Below, one piece after another: positions 9,184 through 18,855 of a DNA stretch of 39,482 nt. Where the stretch lies: the NCBI GenBank assembly GCA_024692825.1, contig JAILMB010000129.1, positions 1-39,482 on the forward strand, in the 5' to 3' direction. The notes under the pieces are model-generated. The model worked only from the letters and a program-made list of their open reading frames with translations, did no database searches and had not been told where the DNA came from. The DNA is from Lachnospiraceae bacterium (GTDB taxonomy: Bacteria > Bacillota > Clostridia > Lachnospirales > Lachnospiraceae). A program made the position numbers and the translations under genes. Position 1 is the first letter of the stretch, and every line of letters starts with the position of its first letter.

Positions 9184-10397
9184 ATCGTATAGAAAAAAAG
9201 AAAAACCAAAGATTCTTAATCTGTATACTTCTATTTGCTTTGTTTTACTATTTGCGGTTTTTTGAGCATTGGATGTCACAGTACAATACCACCTTGTTTG
9301 CCCTTTCCTACAAATATGGATTTATTTCAAGGGGGTTGATTGGCACCCTGTGGTTGGGATTGGATAAACTATTGCCAGTATCCCTTATGACCTATAAGGC
9401 AGTGTATCTGTTTTCGGAACTTGCTACATGGATATTTGTGCTTTTGTTAGTAGCGGTATTTCGACAGGTCCTAGAACAAATTGATAAAAAACAACAACGA
9501 AATGCACGATACATTATTTTCTTCTTAAGCACCTTCGCTTTTCATGTGTTTTGGGGCGATGAGATGTTTGGTCGATTAGACGTGTATTTGTTTATACTGA
9601 CCTTACTATGTGTGCTTTTACTATTAAAGGGAAAATGGGAGTGGGCAATTGTTCCACTTTGTATTGTGGCAGTGTGCATTCATCAGGGATTTGTTTTTAC
9701 AAATTTTAATATTGTCCTGGTTTTGCTTTTTTATAAAATGATGAAAAAAAACGGAAGCAAGAAGAAATATGGACTGATTTTTCTTGTAACCTTTGTAAGC
9801 GTTTCTGTTTTGTTTTTGTATTTTGAATTATTTAGTCATAGCAATGGAACGGAAATCTATGGGGAAATCGTTAACGTTTCCAAAAGTCTTTCCTTTGATG
9901 GAGAAAGTTATAATGAATCCATTATTAATCATGAGATTTTAGGCAAAGACGTGTATGAAGATGAACTGATTTTTCATCAGGATAACTATAGGGAATTCCC
10001 GGCGGCATTAATTCTTTGGTCGCCTTATATTCTCATGGGATTGTGGTTTTTAAAGCAGTTATTGAAAAACGAGAAGAAGGAAGGACTCTTTGGTTATCTT
10101 GGAGTTGCCCTGGGCGGACTTACCATCGTACCGGAAATGATACTTAAGGTTGATTATGGAAGATACTTTCATTTAACTTTTTACTATTATATTTTAGTGG
10201 TACTGTGTTTAATGACTATGGGAGATACAAAGGTATGGGACACCTTAGATGAATTAAAGGAAAAGATTCGCGCAAGGTGTTTGGTACCATGGATTGTTTT
10301 AGTTTATCCCATGTTGTTAATGCCATTTTACGATATTTTGATTTCTCCAGCGGTAAAGAAACTATCCATATGGTTATTTGGAGAAGTATTACAGTAA
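9177..10397 (+). CDS. Multipass membrane protein, array member B (HQG subtype)
   Basis: YNTTLFALSYKYGFISRGLIGTL, FGRLDVYL, HQGFVFTN, LKVDYGRYF. Start taken as ATG 9177, 7-nt overlap with the stop of A. Confidence 0.85.
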   Translation: MVDRIEKKKNQRFLICILLFALFYYLRFFEHWMSQYNTTLFALSYKYGFISRGLIGTLWLGLDKLLPVSLMTYKAVYLFSELATWIFVLLLVAVFRQVLEQIDKKQQRNARYIIFFLSTFAFHVFWGDEMFGRLDVYLFILTLLCVLLLLKGKWEWAIVPLCIVAVCIHQGFVFTNFNIVLVLLFYKMMKKNGSKKKYGLIFLVTFVSVSVLFLYFELFSHSNGTEIYGEIVNVSKSLSFDGESYNESIINHEILGKDVYEDELIFHQDNYREFPAALILWSPYILMGLWFLKQLLKNEKKEGLFGYLGVALGGLTIVPEMILKVDYGRYFHLTFYYYILVVLCLMTMGDTKVWDTLDELKEKIRARCLVPWIVLVYPMLLMPFYDILISPAVKKLSIWLFGEVLQ

Positions 10398-10419
10398 TTT
10401 AAGACAGGTGAGGAAAAGA

Positions 10420-11340
10420 ATGAAAAAAATTGTAGCAGTAGCAATGACGGCAATTATGATTGTTGGTCTTTGTGGTTGTAGTAGCAAAGACTATTCTGAC
10501 ACAAAGCTATTAGATGGGGATGTGATTCGTGTTGGTGTGGATACGTCCTTAGAAGGAGAAGGTCTCTACAATGACTACTATGAAAATGTAGCAAAGACCT
10601 ATGACAATATAGAATTTGTAGAGCTTTCCAGGGAAGAGCAAATAGAGCAGTATTTACAGGGAGAAATAGATGTGGCATGGAATCTTCCGTTAAATGAAAA
10701 GAAGGAGATTCTTGAGGGAAATGAGGTAGAGCCGATAGATTTAGGCATGTATGTGGGAATCCGAATCAATCCACAGGCTGATTCTTTTTCTGATATAGAG
10801 TCTATGGAAAATCTATACAAAGGAATTTCTCTATGTCTGGATCGTGTCTATGGTCAGGAAAGAGTAGAAGGCATTGGAAATTCACCGGTGGCATCCACCT
10901 ATTTAGGAGAGAATGGCTACGATGCAAAGGAAAGCGGTGTTTTAAATATTGAGGATGGAATCGATTTATTGGAAACATGCGGATATGAATTTGAGATTGC
11001 CGGAGATGGTACCTACAATACAAATCCGGAAATAGAAATCCCATTTGAAGTTCTCCGTGGAGATGCAGAGGCCTATGCCTTAGCAGAAGTTGTACAATCT
11101 GATTTAGATGTGATTGGTATTACCATTGTTATCGAGGAATATGATTTAGAAGAATACAATAAGCTGTTAGAAAACAATGAGTATCACATAATTGCTAGTT
11201 GTGATGTGACAGAGGATGAAACCAGTGGATTTATTCCTCTTTGGGAAAAAACTTTTGTGACTCTTCAAAAGGAAAATGTGGAAATGGAATACAGTGTGTC
11301 AGATAAAACTTTGGTCTTAGAAAAGGGAACAAAGCAGTAA
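10420..11340 (+). CDS. Lipoprotein resembling the C-terminal part of SBP_bac_5 solute-binding proteins; no adjacent ABC transporter
   Basis: MKKIVAVAMTAIMIVGLCGCSSK lipobox-like signal; CLDRVYGQERVEGIG, LLETCGYEF, LAEVVQSDLDVIGITIVIEEYDLEEYNKLLENNEYHIIASC. Confidence 0.65.
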   Translation: MKKIVAVAMTAIMIVGLCGCSSKDYSDTKLLDGDVIRVGVDTSLEGEGLYNDYYENVAKTYDNIEFVELSREEQIEQYLQGEIDVAWNLPLNEKKEILEGNEVEPIDLGMYVGIRINPQADSFSDIESMENLYKGISLCLDRVYGQERVEGIGNSPVASTYLGENGYDAKESGVLNIEDGIDLLETCGYEFEIAGDGTYNTNPEIEIPFEVLRGDAEAYALAEVVQSDLDVIGITIVIEEYDLEEYNKLLENNEYHIIASCDVTEDETSGFIPLWEKTFVTLQKENVEMEYSVSDKTLVLEKGTKQ

Positions 11341-11362
11341 TTGATTAAAACGGAAGAGTATA

Positions 11363-12595
11363 GTGGAAGATATGGTACAAGGTACAGAGTATAAGAAAAA
11401 AGTTAATAAATTTATCGTAGGCCTAAGCTTTTTTTATCTAGCGGTGTTCTTTTTGACCTATGATGCAAAGCTAACGATTTACAATTCAACCCTTCTTTCC
11501 TTTTCTTATAAATACGGGTTTATTCCAAGAGCCTTTGTAGGAACAATATATGAAGGTCTGAATTGGATTTTGCCGGTGGATATGTATTCCTATGGAATGG
11601 CAATGCGATTTGTAGAGGTGTGTACAGCAATCTTTTTCCTTTTGATGATATGGATTGCCAGGAAAACATTGTTACTTGTCGGGGAAAAATACTTCAAAAC
11701 CATAGGTGTTGTGTGGATAATCTATGGGATTATGTTTGTTAGTATGTTCTCTTCGAAGTATAACTTCGGCAGAGTGGATTTATTTATGCTACTCATAGAT
11801 GCCATAGGCATTTGTCTTCTTATGAAAAGAAAAGGGGAGTGGCTATTAATTCCCCTATCGGTAATCGGAGTAATGGTACATGAAGGGTTTGTTTTTATGT
11901 ACTTTAGTACCATTCTTGTGATTTTAATTTATCGCTTTTTTATGACAGAGGAAAAAAAGAAGTATGGATGGATCTTTGCTTTATCACTTGTGGGAGCATC
12001 GGTGACGTTTTTGTACTTTATGTTTTTTAGGACCCCTGTGGATCGTGAGACCTATTTAAGTATTTATCGAATGGCCAGGGATTTGTCCTATGAAGGAAGA
12101 CCGCATATTTCGCTTCTTTCTGCGGAGCTGCTCTGCGTTAATTTGGGCGATATAGAAAAAGCCTTTCACAAGGAAAACTTTCTGCAGCTTCCATTTTTCG
12201 TATTGATGGTATCACCATTTTTGGTATTTTTATGCCGCCTGGGACGATCTCTTTATCTAAAGGCAAAGGGCATGAAAGAAAAGCTTGCCTATTTGGCCGT
12301 TATGATCGGGTGGATGACATTGATTCCAAATTTTGCCTTAAAGGTGGATTATGGTCGCTGGATTTTTGCAGCCTTTAGCTTCTTCTTTATTGTATTTATT
12401 ATGATGTATGTGGAGCAGGATAAGTATTTTATTCAAAGTTTTGAAATAGAGTGTAACCGGTACAGAAAGCATCCCGGAGTAGAAGAACTTATGATAATCT
12501 ATCTGATTGCTCTAGTGCCTTTACAGGATGTTTACATAAATGCAATGTTAAAGAAATTAAGCGACTTTATAAACGTATATTTGCAGTGGTATTAA
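11363..12595 (+). CDS. Multipass membrane protein, array member C (HEG subtype)
   Basis: YNSTLLSFSYKYGFIPRAFVGTIY, KYNFGRVDLFM, HEGFVFMYF, LKVDYGRW; start may be GTG 11363 or ATG 11372. Confidence 0.82.
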   Translation: MEDMVQGTEYKKKVNKFIVGLSFFYLAVFFLTYDAKLTIYNSTLLSFSYKYGFIPRAFVGTIYEGLNWILPVDMYSYGMAMRFVEVCTAIFFLLMIWIARKTLLLVGEKYFKTIGVVWIIYGIMFVSMFSSKYNFGRVDLFMLLIDAIGICLLMKRKGEWLLIPLSVIGVMVHEGFVFMYFSTILVILIYRFFMTEEKKKYGWIFALSLVGASVTFLYFMFFRTPVDRETYLSIYRMARDLSYEGRPHISLLSAELLCVNLGDIEKAFHKENFLQLPFFVLMVSPFLVFLCRLGRSLYLKAKGMKEKLAYLAVMIGWMTLIPNFALKVDYGRWIFAAFSFFFIVFIMMYVEQDKYFIQSFEIECNRYRKHPGVEELMIIYLIALVPLQDVYINAMLKKLSDFINVYLQWY

Positions 12596-12598
12596 TAG

Positions 12599-13798
12599 AT
12601 GAATATGAAAAAAGAAAAAACAAATTTATATTTTATGATGTTTTTGATCCTCTTTGGGGCAGTTTTGTCTTACAGGTATTTTGATCAGGGAGTATCACGA
12701 TACAATACAACCTTGTTCGCCTTGTCCTATAAATACGGCCCTATTTCAAGAGGACTTTTAGGAACCCTATATGCAGGATTAAATCATATCCTACCAATGA
12801 ATCTTATGAGTTATTCCTGGGTGTATTTCTTTTGCTTACTTTCAACGGCCTTTTTTGATTTTTTACTTCTTATATTTTTTACAAGAGTATTACAAAAATC
12901 GGTAGAAAATCAAAAGAATCAAATCTATCTCATCCTTTTAGTGGCAATCTTTACCTTTCCAATGTTTGTTACAAAGGAGATGTTGGGACGATTAGATATT
13001 TATTTGATGATACTAGTCATGCTTTGTTTGTTTTGTCTGATAGAGGACCGATGCCTATGGCTCATCCCTGTCTTTTGTGTCGTGGCTATGTTATTCCATC
13101 AGGGATTTGTTTTTACAAATATTAATCTGATTCTGGTACTTTTATTCTATAAGGGATTAAAAGAAGATGGAAACAGGAAGTATTTTGTTGTATTTGGTAT
13201 TACCTTACTTTTGTGTTCTGTGCTGTTTTTATACTTTGAATTTTTCAGTCATTCCAATGGTAGTGAGATTTTAGATGAGGTAGTTACTAATGCAAAGGCT
13301 CTTTCTGCCAGTGGAAGGGGATACAATCCATCCATTATAGATCATGAAATTCTCGGAAAAGATGTCTATGAGGCGGAGACGGAATATCGTGTGTTAGCTC
13401 ATCAGGAAACAGGAGTCTTTTTAGTGTTCTTCTGGCCATTTTTGATTTTGGGATTTGGTTTTATGAAGCATTTGCTCCAGGGCCAGAAAGGAAAAAATTT
13501 CCTGGCCTATCTTGGCATTTGTTTAGGTGGATTTACCATGATACCGGAAATCTTATTAAAAGTAGACTTCGGTAGATATGCTTATTATACATTTTGGTAC
13601 TATTTAGTAGCGGCCATGGTTTTAATTCTATGGAAAGACGAGGTTTGTATACAAGCCTTAGAATGGGTGAAATCCCTGATTAAAAAATGGCTTCCCATTC
13701 CACAGCTGGTATTTGCCTATCTACTGTTATTTGTTCCCTTCCACGACATTATCTATGGGGAACTGGTGGACAATATTAAAATCTTTATTTTTGGTTAA
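12599..13798 (+). CDS. Multipass membrane protein, array member D (HQG subtype)
   Basis: YNTTLFALSYKYGPISRGLLGTLY, LGRLDIYL, HQGFVFTN, FEFFSHSNGSEI, HEILGKDVYEAE, LKVDFGRY. Confidence 0.85.
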   Translation: MNMKKEKTNLYFMMFLILFGAVLSYRYFDQGVSRYNTTLFALSYKYGPISRGLLGTLYAGLNHILPMNLMSYSWVYFFCLLSTAFFDFLLLIFFTRVLQKSVENQKNQIYLILLVAIFTFPMFVTKEMLGRLDIYLMILVMLCLFCLIEDRCLWLIPVFCVVAMLFHQGFVFTNINLILVLLFYKGLKEDGNRKYFVVFGITLLLCSVLFLYFEFFSHSNGSEILDEVVTNAKALSASGRGYNPSIIDHEILGKDVYEAETEYRVLAHQETGVFLVFFWPFLILGFGFMKHLLQGQKGKNFLAYLGICLGGFTMIPEILLKVDFGRYAYYTFWYYLVAAMVLILWKDEVCIQALEWVKSLIKKWLPIPQLVFAYLLLFVPFHDIIYGELVDNIKIFIFG

Positions 13799-13801
13799 GA
13801 C

Positions 13802-15592
13802 TTAAGGTGTATAAACTTCACAGTTTTGAAGGGTGAGCTCCGTTCCCACAATATAGCCATCTATTAGGTAATAATTTAAATGAGACTGAGCGGAATCCGG
13901 AATATCAGAAAAATCAAAGAATATGTATATGATTTCCGGGTAGGATGCACCTTCTTTTCGGGTTTTGAAATGAGAAAGGGTTTTCCTGTCAGCGACGCTA
14001 CTCATATCACGGCTTAGATAAGAAATATTTAAGCTAAGGTCATAGTCAAGAGCATAGGTTTCGAAGACACAAGAAGTGTGAGGGTCGCACTCAATGCCAA
14101 ATTCCGTTGGAGGATAAAACATAATTTGTGTCGCATTTTCCCCTAGGATTTTCCAGGCGCTATCCTTAAGTTCCAAAGAGTATTCCGTTAACTCTTTATG
14201 ATAGGCTTCGTACTTATAGGTAAAGCTAGGCCATAAATCAACCATCTGCAACAAGGTGCAAAACAGAAGCACTACTAATATTTTTTTGGATTTAAATTTG
14301 TTGTAAAGATGGGCGCAACTGATTAATAAAAGTGAGAGAAGCCCATAATAAACCGGCCAGATAAAACGTCCGCAGGAACGGAAAATACTAAGCATGTAAT
14401 AGATATATTTTGGATATGAAATCTGACATAGCGTTTTACTTCCAAAGGTAATGGTGGGAGATAGAGCCAAAAAGGTAAATACAACGCCACATACCCAAAT
14501 TGCAATCTTTTGTGACAGATTAAAAATACCAGGGGTGTTAGAAGTCAATTTTCTATAAATACAATTAATAAGACATAGAACAAGCAGTAGAATGACACCC
14601 AGTCCCAGATAGGAAAAGCCCTCTTCCTGCCAACCGGACGCTAAGGGCAGGTTTGGTAAGAAAGTGGAATAGGACTGGGGAGTAAAGGTGTATTGATAGT
14701 CTGTGACATCACATAGGTAATTCATAGGGTTGAATAACTGTGTAAGGTTGAAGGAGAGGCGTTCTAATCCTCCTGTTGAAGCAGAAATATGACCATAAAA
14801 GAACCCAACAAAGTAGCTTACTAAATTCATAACAGCACAGATGATAAAAGTAAATCCTGCTATATAGAATAGAACCTTTTTTTTCTTTTTTGCTTCAAGA
14901 AGTTTTTGCAGACAAAAACACAAATAAATCCCTAGCACCATAGGGGCATAATAGGGATTGATAAGAGTAGAGCCGCTTAATAATAAGCACCAGAAAAAAC
15001 AGCACTTTTTGATAGAAAAAGTGTCGTGATACAACCAAAGACAAAAGGCCATAAGAATCAAAAAATGAGCTGAAAGAGCGGTATGATAAAACATGCGCTT
15101 TGTAAGCACAGGAGAGATACAAAAAAGGATGGCGGCAATGGCGGAAATAAAACAGGAAGATGAAAATTTTCGCACAATAAGGGCACCAAAACCACCCATG
15201 AACATATAGCAGATGAGACCAAACAATCCAAAATATTGAAAGGTTTCCGGAAGAATGGGAGAAAGGGCCTTAAAAATAATTGCAAATAATGGAATGGAAT
15301 CCGTATATACAATGGAAATAGGCGATGAGTATAAATGATCTAATAATCCAAAGGGAAAATGCCAGGGACTGTTGCGAAAATAAACCCATCCAAGGTAGTG
15401 TTGTGTCAAGTCCCATAGGCCTTCATTGTCAACGGAGTGAGTAAGCCAGTTTACATTTGTAACATCTAAGGGTGCAAACCCATAGAGTAAGAAAAAAATA
15501 ACTCCACCTAAAAGACATCCCAGGGCAAAGTGGGATGCGGGAGTAGAAGACATGTGAAGTTTTATCTTTTTATTTATGCTAAAATCGTTCAT
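13802..15592 (-). CDS. Large multipass membrane protein, DUF6311-like
   Basis: LTQHYLGWVYFRNSPWHFPFGLLDHLYSSPISIVYTDSIPLFAIIFKALSPILPETFQYFGLFG matches my recollection of DUF6311; not searched. Confidence 0.7.
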   Translation of the reverse strand: MNDFSINKKIKLHMSSTPASHFALGCLLGGVIFFLLYGFAPLDVTNVNWLTHSVDNEGLWDLTQHYLGWVYFRNSPWHFPFGLLDHLYSSPISIVYTDSIPLFAIIFKALSPILPETFQYFGLFGLICYMFMGGFGALIVRKFSSSCFISAIAAILFCISPVLTKRMFYHTALSAHFLILMAFCLWLYHDTFSIKKCCFFWCLLLSGSTLINPYYAPMVLGIYLCFCLQKLLEAKKKKKVLFYIAGFTFIICAVMNLVSYFVGFFYGHISASTGGLERLSFNLTQLFNPMNYLCDVTDYQYTFTPQSYSTFLPNLPLASGWQEEGFSYLGLGVILLLVLCLINCIYRKLTSNTPGIFNLSQKIAIWVCGVVFTFLALSPTITFGSKTLCQISYPKYIYYMLSIFRSCGRFIWPVYYGLLSLLLISCAHLYNKFKSKKILVVLLFCTLLQMVDLWPSFTYKYEAYHKELTEYSLELKDSAWKILGENATQIMFYPPTEFGIECDPHTSCVFETYALDYDLSLNISYLSRDMSSVADRKTLSHFKTRKEGASYPEIIYIFFDFSDIPDSAQSHLNYYLIDGYIVGTELTLQNCEVYTP

Positions 15593-15598
15593 GTGTAC

Positions 15599-15627
15599 AG
15601 TATATGAAATTTTAATCTTGGGGTAAA
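15599..15627 (-). promoter_or_regulatory. Putative sigma-A promoter placing +1 at or near the annotated ATG of the DUF6311-like gene
   Basis: Minus strand TTTACC-N17-TATACT-GTACAC-ATG. Confidence 0.4.
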
Positions 15628-15656
15628 TAGGATTTTATCCATAGGAAGTGTTTGAA

Positions 15657-16412
15657 ATGGAAATGAATCGTTTGGAAAAAGCAAAGTATTTTATATGGAT
15701 TTTGGTGGTAAGCTTTGGCGCCTTTTTATACGGAGTAGATGAAGAAATATCTCTAAAAGCACTGATGGGGACACTTCTATTTTTCCTTTATTATGTAGTA
15801 ACAATCCGAAATGGAATGGAGCTAGAAGTAAAAAGCTATGTCTTTTTATTTTTGACTGCTGTTTTTACGAGTACAATTTGGAATAGTGAATATGTAGCTT
15901 CTAAGGAGTTACACTATATTGGCGGCTTACTGGTTATTTTGTGTGGGGCAGAACTCATTACAAAAGAATCGATACGATTTTTGGTGATTTCCATTGGGAC
16001 AACCGTATTATTGATTATTCATTTTGGCCTGGAGGAACTGCCGGTTATTGGCCTAGAAGGATTTGGACCAAAGTTAATCGCTCTTTTCTTTTTCGCACCA
16101 CTGGTTTATCTCTCAAGAAAGGGATTACAAAGTGAGTGGGAGAGATGGATACACTTAGCTGTAGTTATGATTCACGGAGCATACGTGGTTTTGGTGACAA
16201 CTCACACCTATTGGATTCTTTCAGAAGTATTCTATTTGGCCGGTTGCTTTATGCTCTATGGAAAAAAAGAAGAGTTAAAAAAAGAGCCTCCTATGTTATG
16301 GATTTTAATTGGAGTCTGTGGCCTTGGACTTACCATGCTTCGAGGAGATAATGTGAATTACTACTGTGGAGGAATATGGAATATGATGCAAAGGATAGTA
16401 GGAGTATTATGA
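15657..16412 (+). CDS. Membrane protein of unknown function
   Basis: About 250 aa, several TM segments, AGGAA upstream, coupled by ATGA to the next gene; start may be GTG 15648. Confidence 0.65.
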   Translation: MEMNRLEKAKYFIWILVVSFGAFLYGVDEEISLKALMGTLLFFLYYVVTIRNGMELEVKSYVFLFLTAVFTSTIWNSEYVASKELHYIGGLLVILCGAELITKESIRFLVISIGTTVLLIIHFGLEELPVIGLEGFGPKLIALFFFAPLVYLSRKGLQSEWERWIHLAVVMIHGAYVVLVTTHTYWILSEVFYLAGCFMLYGKKEELKKEPPMLWILIGVCGLGLTMLRGDNVNYYCGGIWNMMQRIVGVL

Positions 16413-17617
16413 TGATAGAGACAAAAAAACAAAAACAGTACTTCATCCTTGGGTATCTGATTGTTGCAGGCATCTATTTTGGCCGATATTTTGAATACTA
16501 TATGACAGGGTATAATACCACATTGTTTGCCATGTCCTATAAGTATGGATTTATTTCCAGAGGGCTTTTGGGTAGTTTCTGGCTGGCACTAGATGGGATT
16601 ACGCCTTTTTCACTTATGAATTATCAGGCAGTGTATGTGTTTACTTTGATTATGACCATATTTTATCTATGGTTACAGTTGTATTTTTGCCTGCGATGTC
16701 TGGATAAAGTGGCAAATGATCATAGAAGAACCATGGTGCAATGCGTGCTGTTTTTACTGGCCGTAGTGCTGCCTATGTATATAGGAAGTCAGATGTTAGG
16801 AAGATTGGATTTGTACCTTTATATTCTAACATTGTTGGCATTGTTGCTATTACTAGAGGAAAAGTGGGAGTGGCTGATTATACCAATTGGTATTGTGGCC
16901 ATGTTGATTCATCAAGGGTTTGTTTTTACCAATGCAAATTTGATTTTGGTACCAATGTTTTTTGTGATTCTTACCACTAAAAGTGCGAAGAAGAGAAAAA
17001 AATATCTTTGGATTGGAATCCTATTTTTTGTATCCATTTCAGTATTGTTTTTGTATTTTGAATTCTTTAGCCATTCTGCTGGCATGGAAAACTATGAAGA
17101 GATATTAATGAATGCCAAGGCATTGTCTTATGATGGAGAAAGTTATAATGTATCTTTGATTCATCATGAGATTTTAGGAGAGGACGTCTATGAGGCTGAG
17201 GCAGTTTACAGAGCCTATAACAGGATTGAATTTCCGGCAGCCGTAGCGTTGTTTTCACCATATATATTTATTTGCATTCACTATTTTTCGCTTTTATTAA
17301 AAGGGAAAAAGAAATGGGAGTTACTTGCTTATGGAGCAATTCCACTTGGAATGATTACCATTCTACCGGAAATGATTTTAAAGGTAGACTATGGAAGATA
17401 TGCTTTTGGAACTATCTTTTATATTTTTACCATGTTAATCTTTTTTTTGGCAAAAAAGGATAAGGACATAGAGGAAACAATGGAGGCGGAAAAGAGGTTT
17501 ATTAAAAAGTGGAATCCAATTCCATATTCCTTACTTGTATATGTTTTATTTTTAATCCCTTTTTGGGATAATCTAATTTCCATCGAAGTACATAAATTGG
17601 CTACATGGATATTCTAG
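16409..17617 (+). CDS. Multipass membrane protein, array member E (HQG subtype)
   Basis: YNTTLFAMSYKYGFISRGLLGSFW, LGRLDLYL, HQGFVFTN, HEILGEDVYEAE, LKVDYGRY. ATG 16409 overlaps the upstream TGA; AGGAG upstream. Confidence 0.85.
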   Translation: MMIETKKQKQYFILGYLIVAGIYFGRYFEYYMTGYNTTLFAMSYKYGFISRGLLGSFWLALDGITPFSLMNYQAVYVFTLIMTIFYLWLQLYFCLRCLDKVANDHRRTMVQCVLFLLAVVLPMYIGSQMLGRLDLYLYILTLLALLLLLEEKWEWLIIPIGIVAMLIHQGFVFTNANLILVPMFFVILTTKSAKKRKKYLWIGILFFVSISVLFLYFEFFSHSAGMENYEEILMNAKALSYDGESYNVSLIHHEILGEDVYEAEAVYRAYNRIEFPAAVALFSPYIFICIHYFSLLLKGKKKWELLAYGAIPLGMITILPEMILKVDYGRYAFGTIFYIFTMLIFFLAKKDKDIEETMEAEKRFIKKWNPIPYSLLVYVLFLIPFWDNLISIEVHKLATWIF

Positions 17618-17625
17618 GAGTAATT

Positions 17626-18843
17626 ATGAATCAGGAAAAGAAGAGACAACAACAGTTTATATTTGCTACCCTTTTGCTAACTGGGATACTCTTTGTGGCA
17701 AATTATGCCGGGGTGGTGAATAAGTATAATGCAACGATTTTGTCTTTAAATTATAATTATGGGTTTATTTGCAGAGGACTGATTGGAACGTTATATCACG
17801 GACTGGATGTAATACTACCTATGGATTTGTTGAATTATAATATGGTGATCCGTTTCTACTTTGTAACTACCTTATTGTTTTTTGCATTAATGCTTTATTT
17901 TGGAGTGAGTTGCTATAAAGATTCTACTGCAGAAAGCAGAAATCGAGTGGTCTTTTTGGTATTGCTTTTATTTTGCGTGATTGCCCCAAGTTTTAGTGCA
18001 GAATATAACTTTGGGCGAATCGACATGTTTATGATTATCTGCAGTATTTTAGGTGTATTATGTATTTTAAAAAGAAAACTGGAGTTTTTGGTTGTTCCAC
18101 TTGGAATGGCGGGAGTGATGTTCCACGAAGGATATGTGCTTATGTATTTAAACATTATCCTAGTGCTTTTGTTCTATCGCTGGATGAGTGGAGAAAAGAA
18201 ATACGCTTTTCTTTTTGGAGCAACTTTACTAGGAGCTTCGGTTTTGTTTTTGTACTTCCACTTTTTTAGTTTTTCCGAAGGAGAGGATATCCTTAGAGAA
18301 GTAACCTTAAATGCAAGACGACTGTGTGATAAAGGCACCTATCATATCTCTTTGGTTCAGGCGGAAATTTTAGGAGTGGATCTAGGAGAAACAGAGGTGA
18401 TTTATCATCTTAGAAACTTAATTGAGTTTCCGTGTTTTGTCATTTTTACCATTCCTCTATGGTTTCCCTTGGTAAGATTTTTTATAAAGCTTTTAAAGCG
18501 GGGAAGAACCATACAGGATAAACTAAAATATCTGGCCTTGGCAGTGGGTTCTTTCACCCTGTTGCCGGATTTCTTATTCAAAGTGGATTATGGTCGATGG
18601 ATCTTGGCAATGATTGTTTATTACATTGTTGTGCTGTTATTTATACATGGACAAAAAGATGAATTGGCCCTTAAGTGTTTAAATGAAGTAGAACCAAAAG
18701 GCAGTTATCGTTATCTGTACTGGATATTTGCCATGGGCTATATGCTTTGTCTGACTCCCTTTGCGGATGTTAGTATTGATATTCTCATGGGAAGAACCAG
18801 TGGCATTTTAAACAAATACATCTTCCATTTTTGGATAGAATAA
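17626..18843 (+). CDS. Multipass membrane protein, array member F (HEG subtype)
   Basis: YNATILSLNYNYGFICRGLIGTLY, EYNFGRIDMFM, HEGYVLMYLN, FKVDYGRW. The stop TAG of E lies inside the SD TAGGAG of F. Confidence 0.84.
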   Translation: MNQEKKRQQQFIFATLLLTGILFVANYAGVVNKYNATILSLNYNYGFICRGLIGTLYHGLDVILPMDLLNYNMVIRFYFVTTLLFFALMLYFGVSCYKDSTAESRNRVVFLVLLLFCVIAPSFSAEYNFGRIDMFMIICSILGVLCILKRKLEFLVVPLGMAGVMFHEGYVLMYLNIILVLLFYRWMSGEKKYAFLFGATLLGASVLFLYFHFFSFSEGEDILREVTLNARRLCDKGTYHISLVQAEILGVDLGETEVIYHLRNLIEFPCFVIFTIPLWFPLVRFFIKLLKRGRTIQDKLKYLALAVGSFTLLPDFLFKVDYGRWILAMIVYYIVVLLFIHGQKDELALKCLNEVEPKGSYRYLYWIFAMGYMLCLTPFADVSIDILMGRTSGILNKYIFHFWIE

Positions 18844-18855
18844 TAGGAGAAAAAC

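Noticed and set aside
13682-13699. Possible minus-strand terminator inside gene D (AATGG-GAAG-CCATT-TTTT), as in the 2.4-2.8 kb pair
   Set aside because: Only a 5-bp stem; could arise by chance in AT-rich coding DNA, so not claimed as a second reciprocal case
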